64,000 nucleotides of DNA from Serripes groenlandicus (taxonomy: Eukaryota > Mollusca > Bivalvia > Cardiida > Cardiidae), in NCBI GenBank assembly GCA_031761405.1, contig JASEVX010000003.1:63844423-63908422 (forward strand). The letters are read 5' to 3'. The notes under the pieces are model-generated. The model ran no database searches. It saw nothing but the letters and a program-made list of their open reading frames with translations, and was not told where the DNA came from. Shown here in pieces: positions 11,601 through 20,569 of this stretch. Position 1 is the stretch's first letter; each line of letters starts with the position of its first letter. Position numbers and translations under genes: made by a program.

Positions 11601-13955
11601 TAATATATATATATATCTGTGTTATATGTCTTTACATATAAGTATGGGCAATATATCCTTTTGCCACAATGTTTTAAAAAGTGGCCTGCTGCAAATATGT
11701 CAGTTTGGAAAGGTTAACTGTTTCTCACATACAACAAGTCCACAAGGTGTCCACAATGTGTTCAGAAGGCATCTGCTGCAACTACATCACATTGCGCCTT
11801 CTCTACGGAAAGGTTAAATGTTTCTCACATACAACAAGTCCACAATGTGTTCACAATTAGTTCAGAAGGCATCTGCTGCAACTACATCACATTGCGTCTT
11901 CTCTACAGATAATAATGCCATGACCTAAACATCTTCCCTTAACCCTTTCCCTCATATAGACGCTTTCTGACACCTGCAGCAGACAGCTTTTTGAAAACAT
12001 AGTGACAAAAAAAAGAAATTGCTTGCTTTGCCACAATGTTTTCCACTTCTAGTCATAGGTTATTCATTCAATTAGAGATTTTTTATTTTTTGACAAAATA
12101 TGTTCAAAGTCGTTTGCTGTAGAATTGTCGTTTAAGGGAAAGGGTTAATATAGATTTTCCACATTTTTGTGAAGATGTTATCAAAGTTGCCTGCTGCACA
12201 ATTGTTGTATTTGGGACAGGGTTATTGATATTTGTATATAAACTATGGCTGATGAGTAAGTTTACTCAGAACCCAATTATGTTACCAGTGATTCAAGACT
12301 TTTAGGGACATCTGCTTTGACGATATCCAATGTGATGAACATTTTATCAGGATGATTTGATGGAGAGCTATGATGAAGAATTGGAAATATTGTGGAAACA
12401 GGAGAATATTAAATGTTTTGAAATAAAATCTCCCATTTGTCCCTGGTTTGGCAGGGAGACACCTAATAGGGATCCGTTTTCTGCGCCTGTCCGTCTCTTT
12501 CAGTTTCTGTAACTACAATCATGGTTTGCTTGAACACTCTTGAGCGTTGGCAAAATTCATTAAGTGATCAGAGAATGAGTCAATGATTAATAGGCCAGAT
12601 ATTTAACCCCTTCTCACTTACAACAATAATGCAGTAGATGACTTTGAAAGCATCTAGGCTAAAATATAGAAAAGTTCTGTAAATGAAAGCACTATTATTG
12701 AATAGAGTTAAAAACCAGTGCTATTTTTTTCCTTTTGCTGCTATGGTTTTAAAAGTCTTCCGCTGCAAATGTGACTGCAGGTTGGCAAGGGTTAACCCTT
12801 TTAACCTGACACATTTTAACACATCTGCAGCAGACCTGTTTTGAAAGTCGACCAATTTCTACTTTTACCACACTGTTTTCAATATACTTTCATTTGTCAA
12901 AGTTATCCTTAGGTTTTCCTAGATGTTTTTCAAAGTGGTCGAATACAGATATGTTGTATGTGGGAAAGGGTTAAGAAAGCTCCAAATGGGTAGAAAATAT
13001 ATATTTTACATAAATTGTAGGTGAGGGTAGAGGCGACTATCTTAAACTGTCCCTGGAGCTCGGTAACGTGTGTAAGAGAAAGAAATCAAAATCAATCATT
13101 ACCGAAACCATGGTTATTGACGTGGATTTCACCCAAAAGCCAGACACTCACCCAGACAGGTTACAGATGGACGCCCATTACGACACAAACCGAGCTAGCG
13201 ACCGCTGGGATGGCAGTCCGTCAAAGAAAGTTTATGACATAAAGATCCCCAGTCATTATGAAGACGTTGATTTTTCAAAGTCAAAATTTTCTGATGATGA
13301 GCACATGGACAAAGATAATGTTAAAGTAATTCTAAAAGACGATTTTGAAGATTTAGTCGAAAAAGGGGGTGAGGCAAAACAGGAGCCTCTCCGTACAAAA
13401 ACTACTACACAGGGGTTCACTCCCTTGGAAATCGGGATGTATGTGTTGTTAGCAGTGTTTTGTGTTGCCATGACGGTGTTCATGGTTAATTGTATTGTGT
13501 TCTTTGTGCGCTATAAACGCAAACAGAAGCCTCAAAAGGTGAAAAACGAAGCGATTAGTAATGCCAATGATTGGGTGTGGATTGGTCGTGCTACGCTCGA
13601 AAGAAATTCAGTTTATACACGCTCGTCTAGAACTCTCATGCCTGATGAAGACTTTAACGGCAATCTTAATAATTCACGACCTCTGAGCACGGGAAGCAGT
13701 TGCGGGTCATCAAGCACTGGACCCTCCTCCGCCCCCAATAGCAACAGGAACAGCACTGTGTCAACATACAAAGGCTCGGAGTGTAGTATTAGAATAACAG
13801 CCAATCCGCTAACAGAGGAGGGAGGAATGGGCGGAGCCTTGCCTGAAGAAACTAGGTCAGAAGGTGGAGCTCCACAGTGGGACTATGAGGCAATGGGCAT
13901 GAACTATAATCAGTTGTTAGATTATTTTGATAATTTAAAGGAATCTAATGCATAA
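2456..13955 (+). CDS. TMEM132: TMEM132-family gene, last five coding exons (5' part outside window)
   Basis: Joining 2456-2658, 3796-4066, 8684-8875, 11437-11599 and 13021-13955 gives one continuous frame of 587 codons plus stop, with AG acceptors and GT donors throughout. The family is recognised from the VTVWVPE-like and QVxVxxDKVSI-like ectodomain segments, the single membrane span (about residues 412-436 of this part) followed by RYKRK, the NDWVWIG motif in the tail and the DYFDNLKES end. Family knowledge: TMEM132 proteins are type I neural adhesion molecules with a cohesin-like region and bacterial-Ig-like domains, usually 1000-1100 residues in vertebrates. About half is therefore missing upstream. 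No phi-x-T/S-F-x-x (WIRS) motif is visible in the tail. Which vertebrate paralogue is closest cannot be told. Confidence 0.88.
2728..2802. repeat. Short palindromic repeat (hairpin)
   Basis: 'aaaacctaagttgtgggtac' plus 'tcaaaagaat' pairs with 'attcttttga' plus 'gaacccacaatataggtttt' around a small loop 'catctcagtgagac'. Related hairpins lie at 7158-7232, 28610-28690 and 30415-30495, so it is a small foldback family and not a one-off structure. Confidence 0.75.
2902..3131. mobile_element. piggyBac-like MITE, complete, TTAA-flanked
   Basis: 230 bp from TTAA to TTAA. The left end is 'ttaactctttccctcatacg' and the right end is 'tatatgagggcaagggttaa', forming long inverted repeats that also include 'ctgcagcagacgactt' and 'cgtctgccgcagaggcgtc'. 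TTAA target sites and CCCTT-type ends are the signature of the piggyBac superfamily. No coding capacity. Confidence 0.8.
3610..3773. mobile_element. MITE, 5' end lost, abutting splice acceptor
   Basis: Contains 'ggcaaaaggagaaatttgct', the inner hairpin, 'ttgtctgatgc' and a final 'ggaaagggttaa'. The matching element in unit B (29573-29794) is full length, so the 5' end was lost in A. The TTAA lies 22 bases before exon A2, which puts the MITE end at or next to the branch-point region. Confidence 0.7.
3796..4066 (+). CDS. TMEM132: TMEM132 exon A2 (ectodomain)
   Basis: 271 bp: one base completing the split Arg codon, then 90 codons ending TEIQ before 'gtgagt'. Visible segments include RSISPYLEKKFSMLNGRNCE, LRRQQCVVDVFTRFYIQTPK, GPAAYLQVTDLVKNRLRMSD and GVATLNENMIKGREQGRTEI. 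The VDVFTRF-like and TDLVxxRLR-like patterns match the TMEM132 ectodomain. The acceptor follows a short pyrimidine tract. The B copy has a one-base insertion in the middle. Confidence 0.88.
4122..6890 (+). mobile_element. ATGCCCC-ended repeat element with internal 150-bp tandem units
   Basis: Left end 'atgccccgcccccgg' with a nearby 'cggggggcatatag', right end 'ccattggggggcatcagtg'; the outer ATGCCCC and GGGGCAT are inverted. Between them a ~150-bp unit ('gaaccataacaggtacggct', 'tgacctttctgtcagtacc', 'accttgacctttgacctag') repeats about six times, is interrupted by another element at 5119-6562, then continues for two units. Unit B lacks the whole block and reads straight through at about 30150, so it is an insertion in A. 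No coding capacity. Confidence 0.75.
5119..6562 (+). mobile_element. AGCTCACCTG-family element nested in the 4122-6890 element
   Basis: Starts 'tttttagctcacctgtgcac' and ends 'caggtgagcgattccagggc' followed by 'catcatggccctcttg'. It has inverted ends AGCTCACCTG and CAGGTGAGC. The inside repeats a ~165-bp unit about six times, marked by 'aagtgtcaggccgattttca', 'ccatgttgattggtcgaaaa' and 'catggccgccaggggg'. It splits the 150-bp array of the host element, so it is the younger insertion. Confidence 0.75.
7158..7232. repeat. Short palindromic repeat (hairpin), second copy
   Basis: 'ccctatgttgtgtgtactca' plus 'aaagaatc' pairs with 'gattcttt' plus 'tcagtacccgcaatttaggg'. Same foldback family as 2728-2802; its unit-B equivalent is at 30415-30495. 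Confidence 0.7.
8035..8332 (+). mobile_element. tRNA-derived SINE (unit A copy)
   Basis: The head has an A box 'tagctcagtcagtagagg' and a B box 'gagttcgaatcc' with tRNA spacing, followed by a ~200-base body. The tail is 'ttgttgaaaacggcattaaa' then (CAAT)n, the common 3' end of bivalve SINEs. The acceptor stem does not pair and there is no tRNA 3' end, so it is not a tRNA gene. The orthologous insertion at 30627-30932 shows it predates the duplication. Confidence 0.8.
8351..8558. mobile_element. MITE, diverged
   Basis: 'aactctttccctcatataga' at left and 'gggaaaaggttaa' at right, with 'gacgcatctgaagcagatg' and 'gccacaatgttttcaact' inside. Same family as 2902-3131. It lies in the intron before exon A3. 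Confidence 0.65.
8684..8875 (+). CDS. TMEM132: TMEM132 exon A3
   Basis: 192 bp, 64 whole codons, after 'gttttgtcttgcag' and before 'gtaagt'. It encodes LLSPRNGHVLAAREIQVSHD then KVSIVRLNMKLVTGMTLFVE and DGALVAIAIIDSQLRSNYH. The 'LSP..G.V.....I.V..DKV.I..L...LV.G..L' pattern is a clear TMEM132 hallmark. Phase 0 at both ends. The B copy carries a 7-base deletion that breaks the frame. Confidence 0.9.
9222..11112 (+). mobile_element. TGTCTCCCC-ended repeat element (A only)
   Basis: TGTCTCCCC at 9224 and its inverted GGGGAGACA ending at 11081 bound the element. The inside has about ten loose ~150-180 bp subunits ('tttccgctcaataactgaag', 'cttcatacttggtatgcagg', 'aggtcaaaggtcaaggtca') and a (CCGTCCTT)n stretch near 9265-9310. 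Unit B reads straight from 'aacattatt' to 'ttcttctttattagctcg' near 31856 without it, so it inserted in A after the duplication or was cleanly lost from B. Confidence 0.75.
11437..11599 (+). CDS. TMEM132: TMEM132 exon A4
   Basis: 163 bp, phase 0 start after 'tctttcttttag', ending in phase 1 before 'gtaata'. It encodes EGIVEVEIVYSDKTTLPLRY, VEPEEYFLKATTLDHNVIGV and PSAHQFQPHIVAT. The 'VYSDGT..PL..V...DY.L...SLD..V....P' pattern is typical of the TMEM132 membrane-proximal Ig-like region. The B copy (34799-34961) keeps frame and splice sites but has mostly amino-acid-changing substitutions. Confidence 0.9.
11660..11906 (+). repeat. MITE-end duplicates (about 107-bp direct repeats)
   Basis: 'ggttaactgtttctcacata' near 11712 and 'ggttaaatgtttctcacata' near 11812 each begin a segment with 'caagtccacaa', 'ttcagaaggcatctgctgca' and 'actacatcacattgcg'. 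These are head-to-tail copies of a MITE terminal region in the intron after exon A4. Unit B has one copy plus a diverged continuation (35080-35370). Confidence 0.6.
11939..12148. mobile_element. MITE, complete, TTAA-flanked
   Basis: 210 bp. Left 'ttaaccctttccctcatata', right 'tttaagggaaagggttaa', with 'cacctgcagcagacagcttt' against 'cgtttgctgtagaattgtcg'. It is one of the clearest copies of the TTAA family. Confidence 0.8.
12603..12974. mobile_element. Two adjacent TTAA MITEs before exon A5
   Basis: The first runs 12603-12795 ('ttaaccccttctcacttaca' to 'ggcaagggttaa') and the second 12801-12974 ('ttaacctgacacattttaac' to 'gggaaagggttaa'), separated by five bases. The second ends 46 bases before the acceptor of exon A5. 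Confidence 0.7.
13021..13955 (+). CDS. TMEM132: TMEM132 exon A5 (membrane span, cytoplasmic tail, stop)
   Basis: 935 bp after 'cataaattgtag', phase 1 in, stop TAA at 13953-13955. It begins GEGRGDYLKLSLELGNVCKR, then an acidic juxtamembrane region with VDVDFTQKP and ILKDDFEDLVEKGG. The membrane span covers IGMYVLLAVFCVAMTVFMVN (about 13429-13500) plus CIVFFV, then the stop-transfer RYKRKQK. The tail has NDWVWIGRATLERNSVYTRS, a Ser/Gly/Asn-rich stretch, TANPLTEEG and a final LLDYFDNLKESNA. NDWVW and the YFDNLKES end are recognisable family features. In B the first ~350 bases and the acceptor of this exon are gone. Confidence 0.92.
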
Positions 13956-14330
13956 TTTTTTGTATGTTTCTTTTTTCATGTATTTTTCTCCCTGTCAGTT
14001 ATATCTGCTTTTAGAGCTATGTGCAAGGTTTTAAACATAAAATGTATTACGGTAATGATTAAGCTATGTTGAGCTCAGCTGTGGCAAAAAAATCAAAACT
14101 AGAATCGAGAATTTTGTTTAAAAAGGAGCAATTAATTGTCTAAAACAATTCATTCTTAAGCAACTATGGTTTCAAGTCTTTCGAATCCCAACTAAAACCA
14201 ACTAAAACCATAAAATTGTTCAATACACCAAAGTTTTAACACTGTCAGAAACACACTTGAAGATATAATTCTATGGTTCAATTGCTAAACAGTTGTATGC
14301 GGTTACAGATATTTTTTGCATTAAGTGAAT
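13956..14330 (+). other. Probable 3' UTR / downstream of TMEM132
   Basis: AT-rich sequence after the stop, well conserved in unit B (36572-36930). No clear AATAAA was found near the stop, so the transcript end is not located. Confidence 0.5.
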
Positions 14331-14520
14331 GATGAAATTATAGAGAGACAGAGTGAAAAATCTGAGAAATCTGTTTTAACTAATGTTAAGCTATTGAATA
14401 GACTGTTAGAAACATTGTGGTGAAAGTAGAATTTGCTCAGTATAAGCATTTTCTCTGTCAGACACAACATTTTAAAGATTCGTCGGCTGCAAGTGTACAA
14501 AATGCATGGGAAAGGGTTAA
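14330..14520. mobile_element. MITE, 5' end eroded
   Basis: The right end 'catgggaaagggttaa' finishes at 14520; the inner part has 'attgtggtgaaagtagaatt' and 'tcgtcggctgcaagtgtac'. Unit-B equivalent ends near 37136. Confidence 0.55.
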
Positions 14521-14815
14521 TATTTTACTGCCATTAGATTTTGTTTATTTCTTTGTAAATTAATGAATAGTTTTTACTGATTTCATATTCTTTGAAGGAA
14601 TAGTTCAACCATGATGTCCCATTTATACAAGAAAAGATCTGATTTTATTGTTTGTGATAAATGTGAGTACTTCAACAAGTGAAATTGAACATCTATCATC
14701 TAAGGTTGGATTGTAAGAATGTTGTGTGGAGTACGGGTACAAGAAAACAAGAAGACACAAGATTAAATGAACTTGCCCCAATGTTATTATAATGGAAAAA
14801 CTGACTGTTGAAGGA

Positions 14816-14992
14816 ATCCCTCATGGCCGAGTGGTTGTGGGGATTTGGAACCGGGCAGTCATGTTGGAGTGCCCTGGGGCTAGGCACATATCCGCCTAGT
14901 ACTGGTTTATTTAACCAGGGAGCATGATCTGTCACCTTGATATAACGAATAATTTGGAAAACCGTGTAAAATCCCAATTTAAAAAAAAAAAA
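14816..14992 (+). mobile_element. tRNA-derived SINE (A only)
   Basis: The head 'catggccgagtggttgtggg' resembles a Leu/Ser-type A box. The body contains 'gtactggtttatttaaccag' and ends 'ggaaaaccgtgtaaaatccc' with a poly-A run. Unit B jumps over this position (near 37375), so it inserted in A only or was deleted from B. Confidence 0.65.
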
Positions 14993-15049
14993 AGATTGTT
15001 AAAAACAGCGATAAACACAATTCAACCAACTTTATTTTTGGATCATGTT

Positions 15050-15263
15050 ATAGCCCTTTCCCAAATTCTAAAAATCTGCAGCAGACAAGTGTAATAACAT
15101 CTAGGCAAAAATGTAAAACATCTCTGTAAATGAAGTCTAATAATTGAAAAGAGTAGAAAATGGAGAGGTTAGGAGAAATGTCTCGTTACCAGATTGTCAC
15201 AATGTTTTCAAAAGTCATCTGCTGCAGAGGCGCCAACTTGCGTCTGTATAAGGGAAAGGGACC
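15050..15263. mobile_element. MITE with decayed target sites
   Basis: 'agccctttcccaaattctaa' at left and 'gtataagggaaaggg' at right, with 'atctgcagcagacaag' and 'catctgctgcagaggcgcc' as inner inverted repeats. Not found in unit B, whose sequence is shorter here. Confidence 0.6.
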
Positions 15264-15565
15264 GTGAATTGGTATTATACTTGTTATACTGTATAAACAT
15301 GCAAAATGATGCTCTCTGGCCTGACATGGCTTAATGATATTAGTTATTTCCCACATACAGCAAATCAGAAGCAGATGACTTTTAAATTATCTAGATTTCT
15401 ACGCAAAAATCTTTAAAAAATCTCTAAATGAAGGTACAGTCAAACTTGTGTTAGCGGTCACCTAACAACATTTTCTTCCGATTTGTTTAGTCTTGTCAAA
15501 TGCAGGTCAGGTGCAGCCACCTTATTTTCAGCTGCTTAACTTTGACTCTTGCAATGGTAGCTGCT

Positions 15566-15806
15566 CTTTTCCTTCATAAAACAATTATGCAGCAGACGAC
15601 TTTAGAAGACATCTAGAATAAAAAAGACCTGAAAACATTTTGACAAAAGGTGAAATTGCTCATAATGAGCAATTTCTCCATTTGCCACAATGTTTTCAAA
15701 AGTTGTCTGCTATAGAGCGTCAGAAAACGTCTGTATGTGGGAAAGTCTTCAAAAGTTGTCTGCTCTAGAGGCGTCAGAAAAACGTCTGTATGTGGGAATG
15801 GCTTAA
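15566..15806. mobile_element. MITE whose 3' end is tandemly doubled
   Basis: Left 'cttttccttcataaaacaat', inner hairpin 'gaaattgctcataatgagca' / 'atttctcc', then the 3' segment 'ttcaaaagttgtctgctata' with 'gagcgtcagaaaacgtctgt' appears twice before 'gggaatggcttaa'. In unit B this same segment is the unit of a ~13-copy minisatellite (37436-38140). Confidence 0.75.
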
Positions 15807-15851
15807 TAAAGCTTTGACAGTAAAAACATTGAAAACATATTGACAAAAGAG

Positions 15852-16070
15852 GAATCCGCTGTGGTCGAGTGGTTAGCGTCGGGGATTTGAAACTGGGCAT
15901 CCCCAGTCGCAGCATGGCGGTCATGGTGGAGTGCCCTTGTGCAAGGCACATTTTTTAGCCTAGTACTGGTTTGTTTACCCAGGGATCATTAATAAGTGAA
16001 CTGTTGCAGTGATATAACTAAATAATGTTGAAAGCGGCGTAAAACCCCAATAAAACAAACAAACAAAAGA
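15852..16070 (+). mobile_element. tRNA-derived SINE (unit A copy, B box lost)
   Basis: Head 'ccgctgtggtcgagtggtta', body 'agcctagtactggtttgttt', tail 'aatgttgaaagcggcgtaaa' then (CAAA)n. Compared with 38191-38402, the A copy lacks the stretch with the 'gggttcgatcc' B box. The pair predates the duplication. Confidence 0.8.
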
Positions 16071-16770
16071 AGAAATTGGCCATTAAAAGCAATTTATCTT
16101 TTGGTCACAATGTTTTTTAAATGTTGTCTGTTACTGATGCATCTAAAAGGGTATGTTTATGGGAAGAATACAGTAGGTTTTATACCTACTGTTTTGTTGT
16201 GTTTAATAATCCTTGCAAATCATTTGGGCAACATTTTTCATGTGGTACATGAAGCTGATACACATTGTGTACAATTGATATCAGTTGTCATATACAAGGC
16301 AGAAAACAGGAGGGGTTATTTTAAAATTATTTACATGAAAAAGGCTTACCAACAAGGCAGAAAACTGAAAGGGTTATGTTAGAATTGTTTACATGAAACA
16401 GGCTTATCAACTTGTCACTTTGTCTAACAAAATGTTGTATTCAAATTTAATCTTTTTGTTGTGATCTAGATATCTCTTTACCTCTTAACTATGCTGTTCA
16501 CAGACGGATGTCCAGTTTGACAAAATTCTTTCTCTACCCTTTCCAATTGACAGACTTATCTTGCATCTGCAGCGGCTGACTTTATTGAAAAAGAGGAAAT
16601 TGCTCACATATAGAGCAGTATAGAGCATATAGAGCAGTGTTTGCTATGAATTTATGGATGGTTGATGGTGTGGACCAAGAATAGATTGCATATATACAGG
16701 CTTATCTGGGTCGACATTGTTTCACAAATGTTCTTGAAGGTGACACATAGCCTGATAACCACAGTTTCTT

Positions 16771-16988
16771 TTAACCCTTTCCCACATACAGCAAATCTAC
16801 AGCAGACAACATTTGTACACATTCAGTAAACATTTTTTGGAAATTCTCTACAAATGAAAGAACATAATAAAGCATTGTGGCAAAAGGAGAAATTGTGCAT
16901 TATGAGCAATCTATCCTTTTACCTTGAGCTTTTAACAGTTGTCTGCTGCAGAGGTGCTGTAAAGCAATTTTATTAGGAAAAGGGTTAA
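16771..16988. mobile_element. MITE, complete, TTAA-flanked
   Basis: 218 bp, 'ttaaccctttcccacataca' to 'attaggaaaagggttaa'. The inner palindrome is 'ggcaaaaggagaaattgtgc' / 'gcaatctatccttttacc'. The unit-B orthologue is 39074-39298. Confidence 0.8.
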
Positions 16989-17057
16989 AGTCGCTTATAG
17001 CAGAAAATAGACCAATCTTATCATGGTTTTTAAATCACAAAGTTGATTCTTTGTAAG

Positions 17058-17105
17058 TTTGACCTGGGACGACTAATACATATTAGTTGTCCCAGGTTTG
17101 ACTTA
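17058..17105. repeat. Perfect-type hairpin
   Basis: 'gacctgggacgactaata' pairs with 'tattagttgtcccaggtttg' across a four-base loop, one G-T mismatch. The unit-B copy at 39369-39415 is nearly identical. No poly-T terminator or gene context explains it. Confidence 0.7.
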
Positions 17106-17469
17106 CTTCAGGAATGATTCAGTATCTGTGAAAACAAAAAGGCATCCCACTGAATCTCTTTGACCTATTAGAAAATCTTAACTGGAACAATGATGTAGTC
17201 TCAATTATTAATGATTTACCTCCCTCTTATAAACTTGCCTTACATGTGGTGATATTGTTATGTTCTCATCTTTGTTATGTGTGTAAATCGCTATTTATAG
17301 ATATTATGTTATTTCATTATAGATTTTTACGCCTATATGTGTCAAATGAGTTGTGTCTATGTTATTATAATGGTCACATTTTTGTTTGTTTAATTTCTTA
17401 GATGTTCATATTAGTATATACATGTCTTTGCAAGAGCATCATGTAAACCAGTCTTAATAATTCTTTTAA

Positions 17470-18460
17470 TATTTTATACCCCGCCAAAGGCAGATGGAAT
17501 ATTGGTTTGGTATTGTCCGTCCGTCAGTCCTTTAGGAACCATATCTAAGGCGTGATTGGATGGATTTGATTAACTCTATGTGGAAATGTTAATCACCATA
17601 GTTAAATCTCAGACTGCAAGTTTCACTAAGATTGCCTCAAAGATACAAGAGTGATGTCAGTAATGTCGTTTAGAACTTGTGTTGTATACATACTGTATAT
17701 ATGGTTATTATATCACAATTGTGTTGTGAATATTTTACAGGCCACATTGAACATCAAAACTTGTGGGAAAAACCTAGATTATTAGGTCAAACTTTAGGAA
17801 AATCTTATGAAAACTCAAAAAGCCTCATTTTTCATTTCATTAAGTCATTTGAAGGTTATTCTGCATACAATTCCAGTCAGGTTCAAAACGAGGTCGTGTT
17901 GGGTAAAAAACTTGTCCACTAGCAGACGGCTTTTTTGAAAACATAGTTGCAATTTCTCCTTTTGCCACAATGTTTTCCACTTTTTGTCATAGGTTATCCA
18001 TTCAATTATGGAGATTTTCTATGTTTTGACAAAATACGTTAAAAGTCGTCTGCTGTCATCTGAAGGTTATTTTGCATACAATTCCAGTCAGGTTCAAAAC
18101 GAGGTCGTGTTGGGTCAAAAACTTGGTCACTAGGGCAAAGTTTAGAAAAAAACACCTTGCGAACACATAAGAGGCCACATTTTTTGTCCAATCTTCATGA
18201 AAAATCATCAGAACATTCATCCCCAACAAATATATCCCAATCAGGTTTAAAACAGGGTCATATTGGGTCAAACACTAGGTCACTAGGCTGAATCTTTAGA
18301 AAAATCATGTGAACACACAATTGGCCACAGTTTTTAATTAACCTCCAGTCATGCTTTTTAAACTTTGTCATGTGTGGTAAAAAATATGATCACTACTCAT
18401 TCACTAGGTCAAATTTTTAGAACCTTTTGAACACGCTAGTTTAGTAACTGGTTTACCAAG
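17470..18460 (+). repeat. Diverged 'ataccccgccaaa' repeat, interrupted by a MITE remnant
   Basis: Starts 'ttttataccccgccaaaggc' with 'tattgtccgtccgtcagtcc' and carries 'ggtcactag' type subunits. A ~70-base segment ('aaggttattctgcatacaat' with 'aacgaggtcgtgttgggt') occurs twice, at 17850-17922 and 18063-18132, flanking a MITE fragment. Unit B (39785-40230) lacks this internal section. Confidence 0.6.
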
Positions 18461-18663
18461 GATGGGCCAATTGTTCTTTTACAATTTTCATTCTATGGTA
18501 AAAACATGCACAATCTGGTGAAATAATTTTATGTTCAACTTTAAAAAATATGCGAAAAACAGCTATGGTGAAAAACGATGCAGAATGTTTTGAAACGATT
18601 TAATGTTCAACTGTAGAAAATATAGGAAAAACAGCTATGGTAAAAACGATGCAAAATCGGTGA

Positions 18664-18854
18664 ACATTCCCACATACAGCAAATCTACAGCAGACGACTT
18701 TGAAAACATGGTGACAAAAACCTGAACAATCTCCATAAAAGATAGCTTAATTGTTTAATAAAGTTGAAAATATTGTGGCCAAAGGGGAAATTGCTCATCA
18801 TGAGTCGTCTGCTGATATTGCGTCAAAATGCGTCTGCAGGTGGGAAAGGGTTAA
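18664..18854. mobile_element. MITE
   Basis: 'cattcccacatacagcaaat' at left and 'gcaggtgggaaagggttaa' at right with 'ctacagcagacgactttgaa' and 'gagtcgtctgctgatattgc'. Orthologue in B at about 40434-40627. Confidence 0.7.
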
Positions 18855-19017
18855 AGATGGAAGAATGATTGATCGAATGTAACATAAATTATGTGGGAAA
18901 GGGTTAACTGTAGAAAATATAACTCTTACAAACCGTTAACCTTGAAACATGTGTAATATTTGGTGTTTGCTGTTGTGGCCAAATATGCTAATAGTGCAAT
19001 CACTGATTGATTTTATT

Positions 19018-19220
19018 TATCCTTTTCCCACATACAACAAATTTGCAGCAAACAACTTTGAAAACATATTGGCAAAAATGTGAAAAATCTCAAAACATGA
19101 GAGTTAAGATGTTTAATATATTTGAAAACATTGTGGCCATAGGAGAAATTGCTTGTTATGTTTTCAAAAGTCATCTGCTGTAATGGCCTTAGAAAGCGTC
19201 TGTGTGTGGGAGGGGATTAA
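19018..19220. mobile_element. MITE
   Basis: 'atccttttcccacatacaac' to 'gtgtgtgggaggggattaa'. Inner sequences follow the family pattern; the B orthologue is near 40793-40980 and has lost part of the 3' arm. Confidence 0.65.
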
Positions 19221-19621
19221 CTTGAATTATTAATGTAATTTTATGAAACTGTGGACATTAAAAACGTAATTTTTTATATTTCCCATCACTGATACAGGCA
19301 ACAAATGCTACTTTGACTTTTGAAAACATAGTGAGAATTGGAGAAAGTACTCAAAACAAGAAAGTTTCTCCATTTCCCACTATCACCTATTTTTTAAGTA
19401 AAAAAATTGTTTTGGCTTCAATATTCAGAAATTAAGTACAATTTCTACAGACTGTTAAAAAACAGATGCAGATGTCAGTCAAGTATTAAGCATTGTAGTA
19501 ATTCAAGCCAGTCGTAAATAGATATTGTCACTAGGTCTAGTTACTTCTGTATTCTATGGGATCATTGAAATGTCTTCATCTGTTTACTGGATACCATTTC
19601 TTTATGTACATATGTCTACCG

Positions 19622-19793
19622 TTAACCCTTTCCCTTGAGCAGACGACTTTTGAAAGCACTTTCCAAATTTGCCACAATGTTTTCAACCCTATTATATATT
19701 TATATATTCTTTTAAAGAGATTTTCCATTTTTTTCTTAGGTACTTGTACTGTCTTAGTCATCTGCTGCATATTTGTAGCGTGAGGGAAATGTT
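19622..19793. mobile_element. MITE, shortened
   Basis: 'ttaaccctttcccttgagca' at left; the right end 'gcgtgagggaaatgtttta' is diverged. The B orthologue (about 41348-41542) keeps extra left-arm sequence, so A has an internal deletion. Confidence 0.6.
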
Positions 19794-19928
19794 TTAGATA
19801 TTACCGGGGGCAAATGAGACCTGTAAAAGGAAAAAGGTATATTTGAACTGTGTAGGTTGAGATCAGCCTGCACACCTGCTACGTCGTATCAGAATATATA
19901 CAAGTTGACAGAAGCTTCTAACAAGTTC

Positions 19929-20234
19929 ACCCTTTTCCCACGTACAACAAATCTGCAGCAGACGACTTTGAAAACATCTAGGCAAAAACACTGTAAATCT
20001 CTACAAATGAAAGGAGACTTATTGAAATGAGTTTAATAGATTAATATTAATAATAAAGACTTTATTTATAGAGGCAGCATATTTGGGTTTATCCAGTCTT
20101 CCATCTGGGCCTCTTGAACATTTACGTTAAGGATAAATTGCTCATAATGAGCACTTTCTTCTTTTGTCACAATGTTTTCAAAAGGTGTCTGCTTTAGGTG
20201 CGTCAAAACGTGTCTGCAAGTAGAAATTGGTTAA
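19929..20234. mobile_element. MITE with internal insertion
   Basis: 'acccttttcccacgtacaac' to 'gtagaaattggttaa'. About 90 bases ('ataaagactttatttataga' region, 20045-20135) are inserted in the middle, also present in B (41668-41983). Confidence 0.65.
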
Positions 20235-20254
20235 TGTCAGTAATATGTGAACAG

Positions 20255-20565
20255 TGTTCTTCTTGAGCACACAGTGCGTATACACAGGCTAGTCTGGATC
20301 TCCAGTGTTAACTGTGTTGTTGTTGACCATACAGTGTGTATACACAGGTTAGTCTGGATCGTCAGTGTTAACAGTATTGTTCTTGATCATACAGTGCGGA
20401 TGCATAGGCTAGTCTGGATCGACAGTGTTAACATTGTTGTTCTTGATCATACAATGCGGATGCATAGGCTAGGCTGGATTGTCAGTGTTAAAAGTGTTGT
20501 TCTTGATCATACAGTGAGGATGCATAGGCTAGTCTGGATTTCCAGTCTTAACAGGAACCAAGTTG
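20255..20565 (+). repeat. 60-bp minisatellite, about 5 copies
   Basis: The unit is marked by 'ttcttgatcatacagtgcg' and 'ggctagtctggatctccagt', period 60 bp. Since 60 is a multiple of three, one frame stays open (20-residue periodic peptide), but there is no start context, domain or splice support. The same array in B has about 20 copies. Confidence 0.85.
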
Positions 20566-20569
20566 TACA

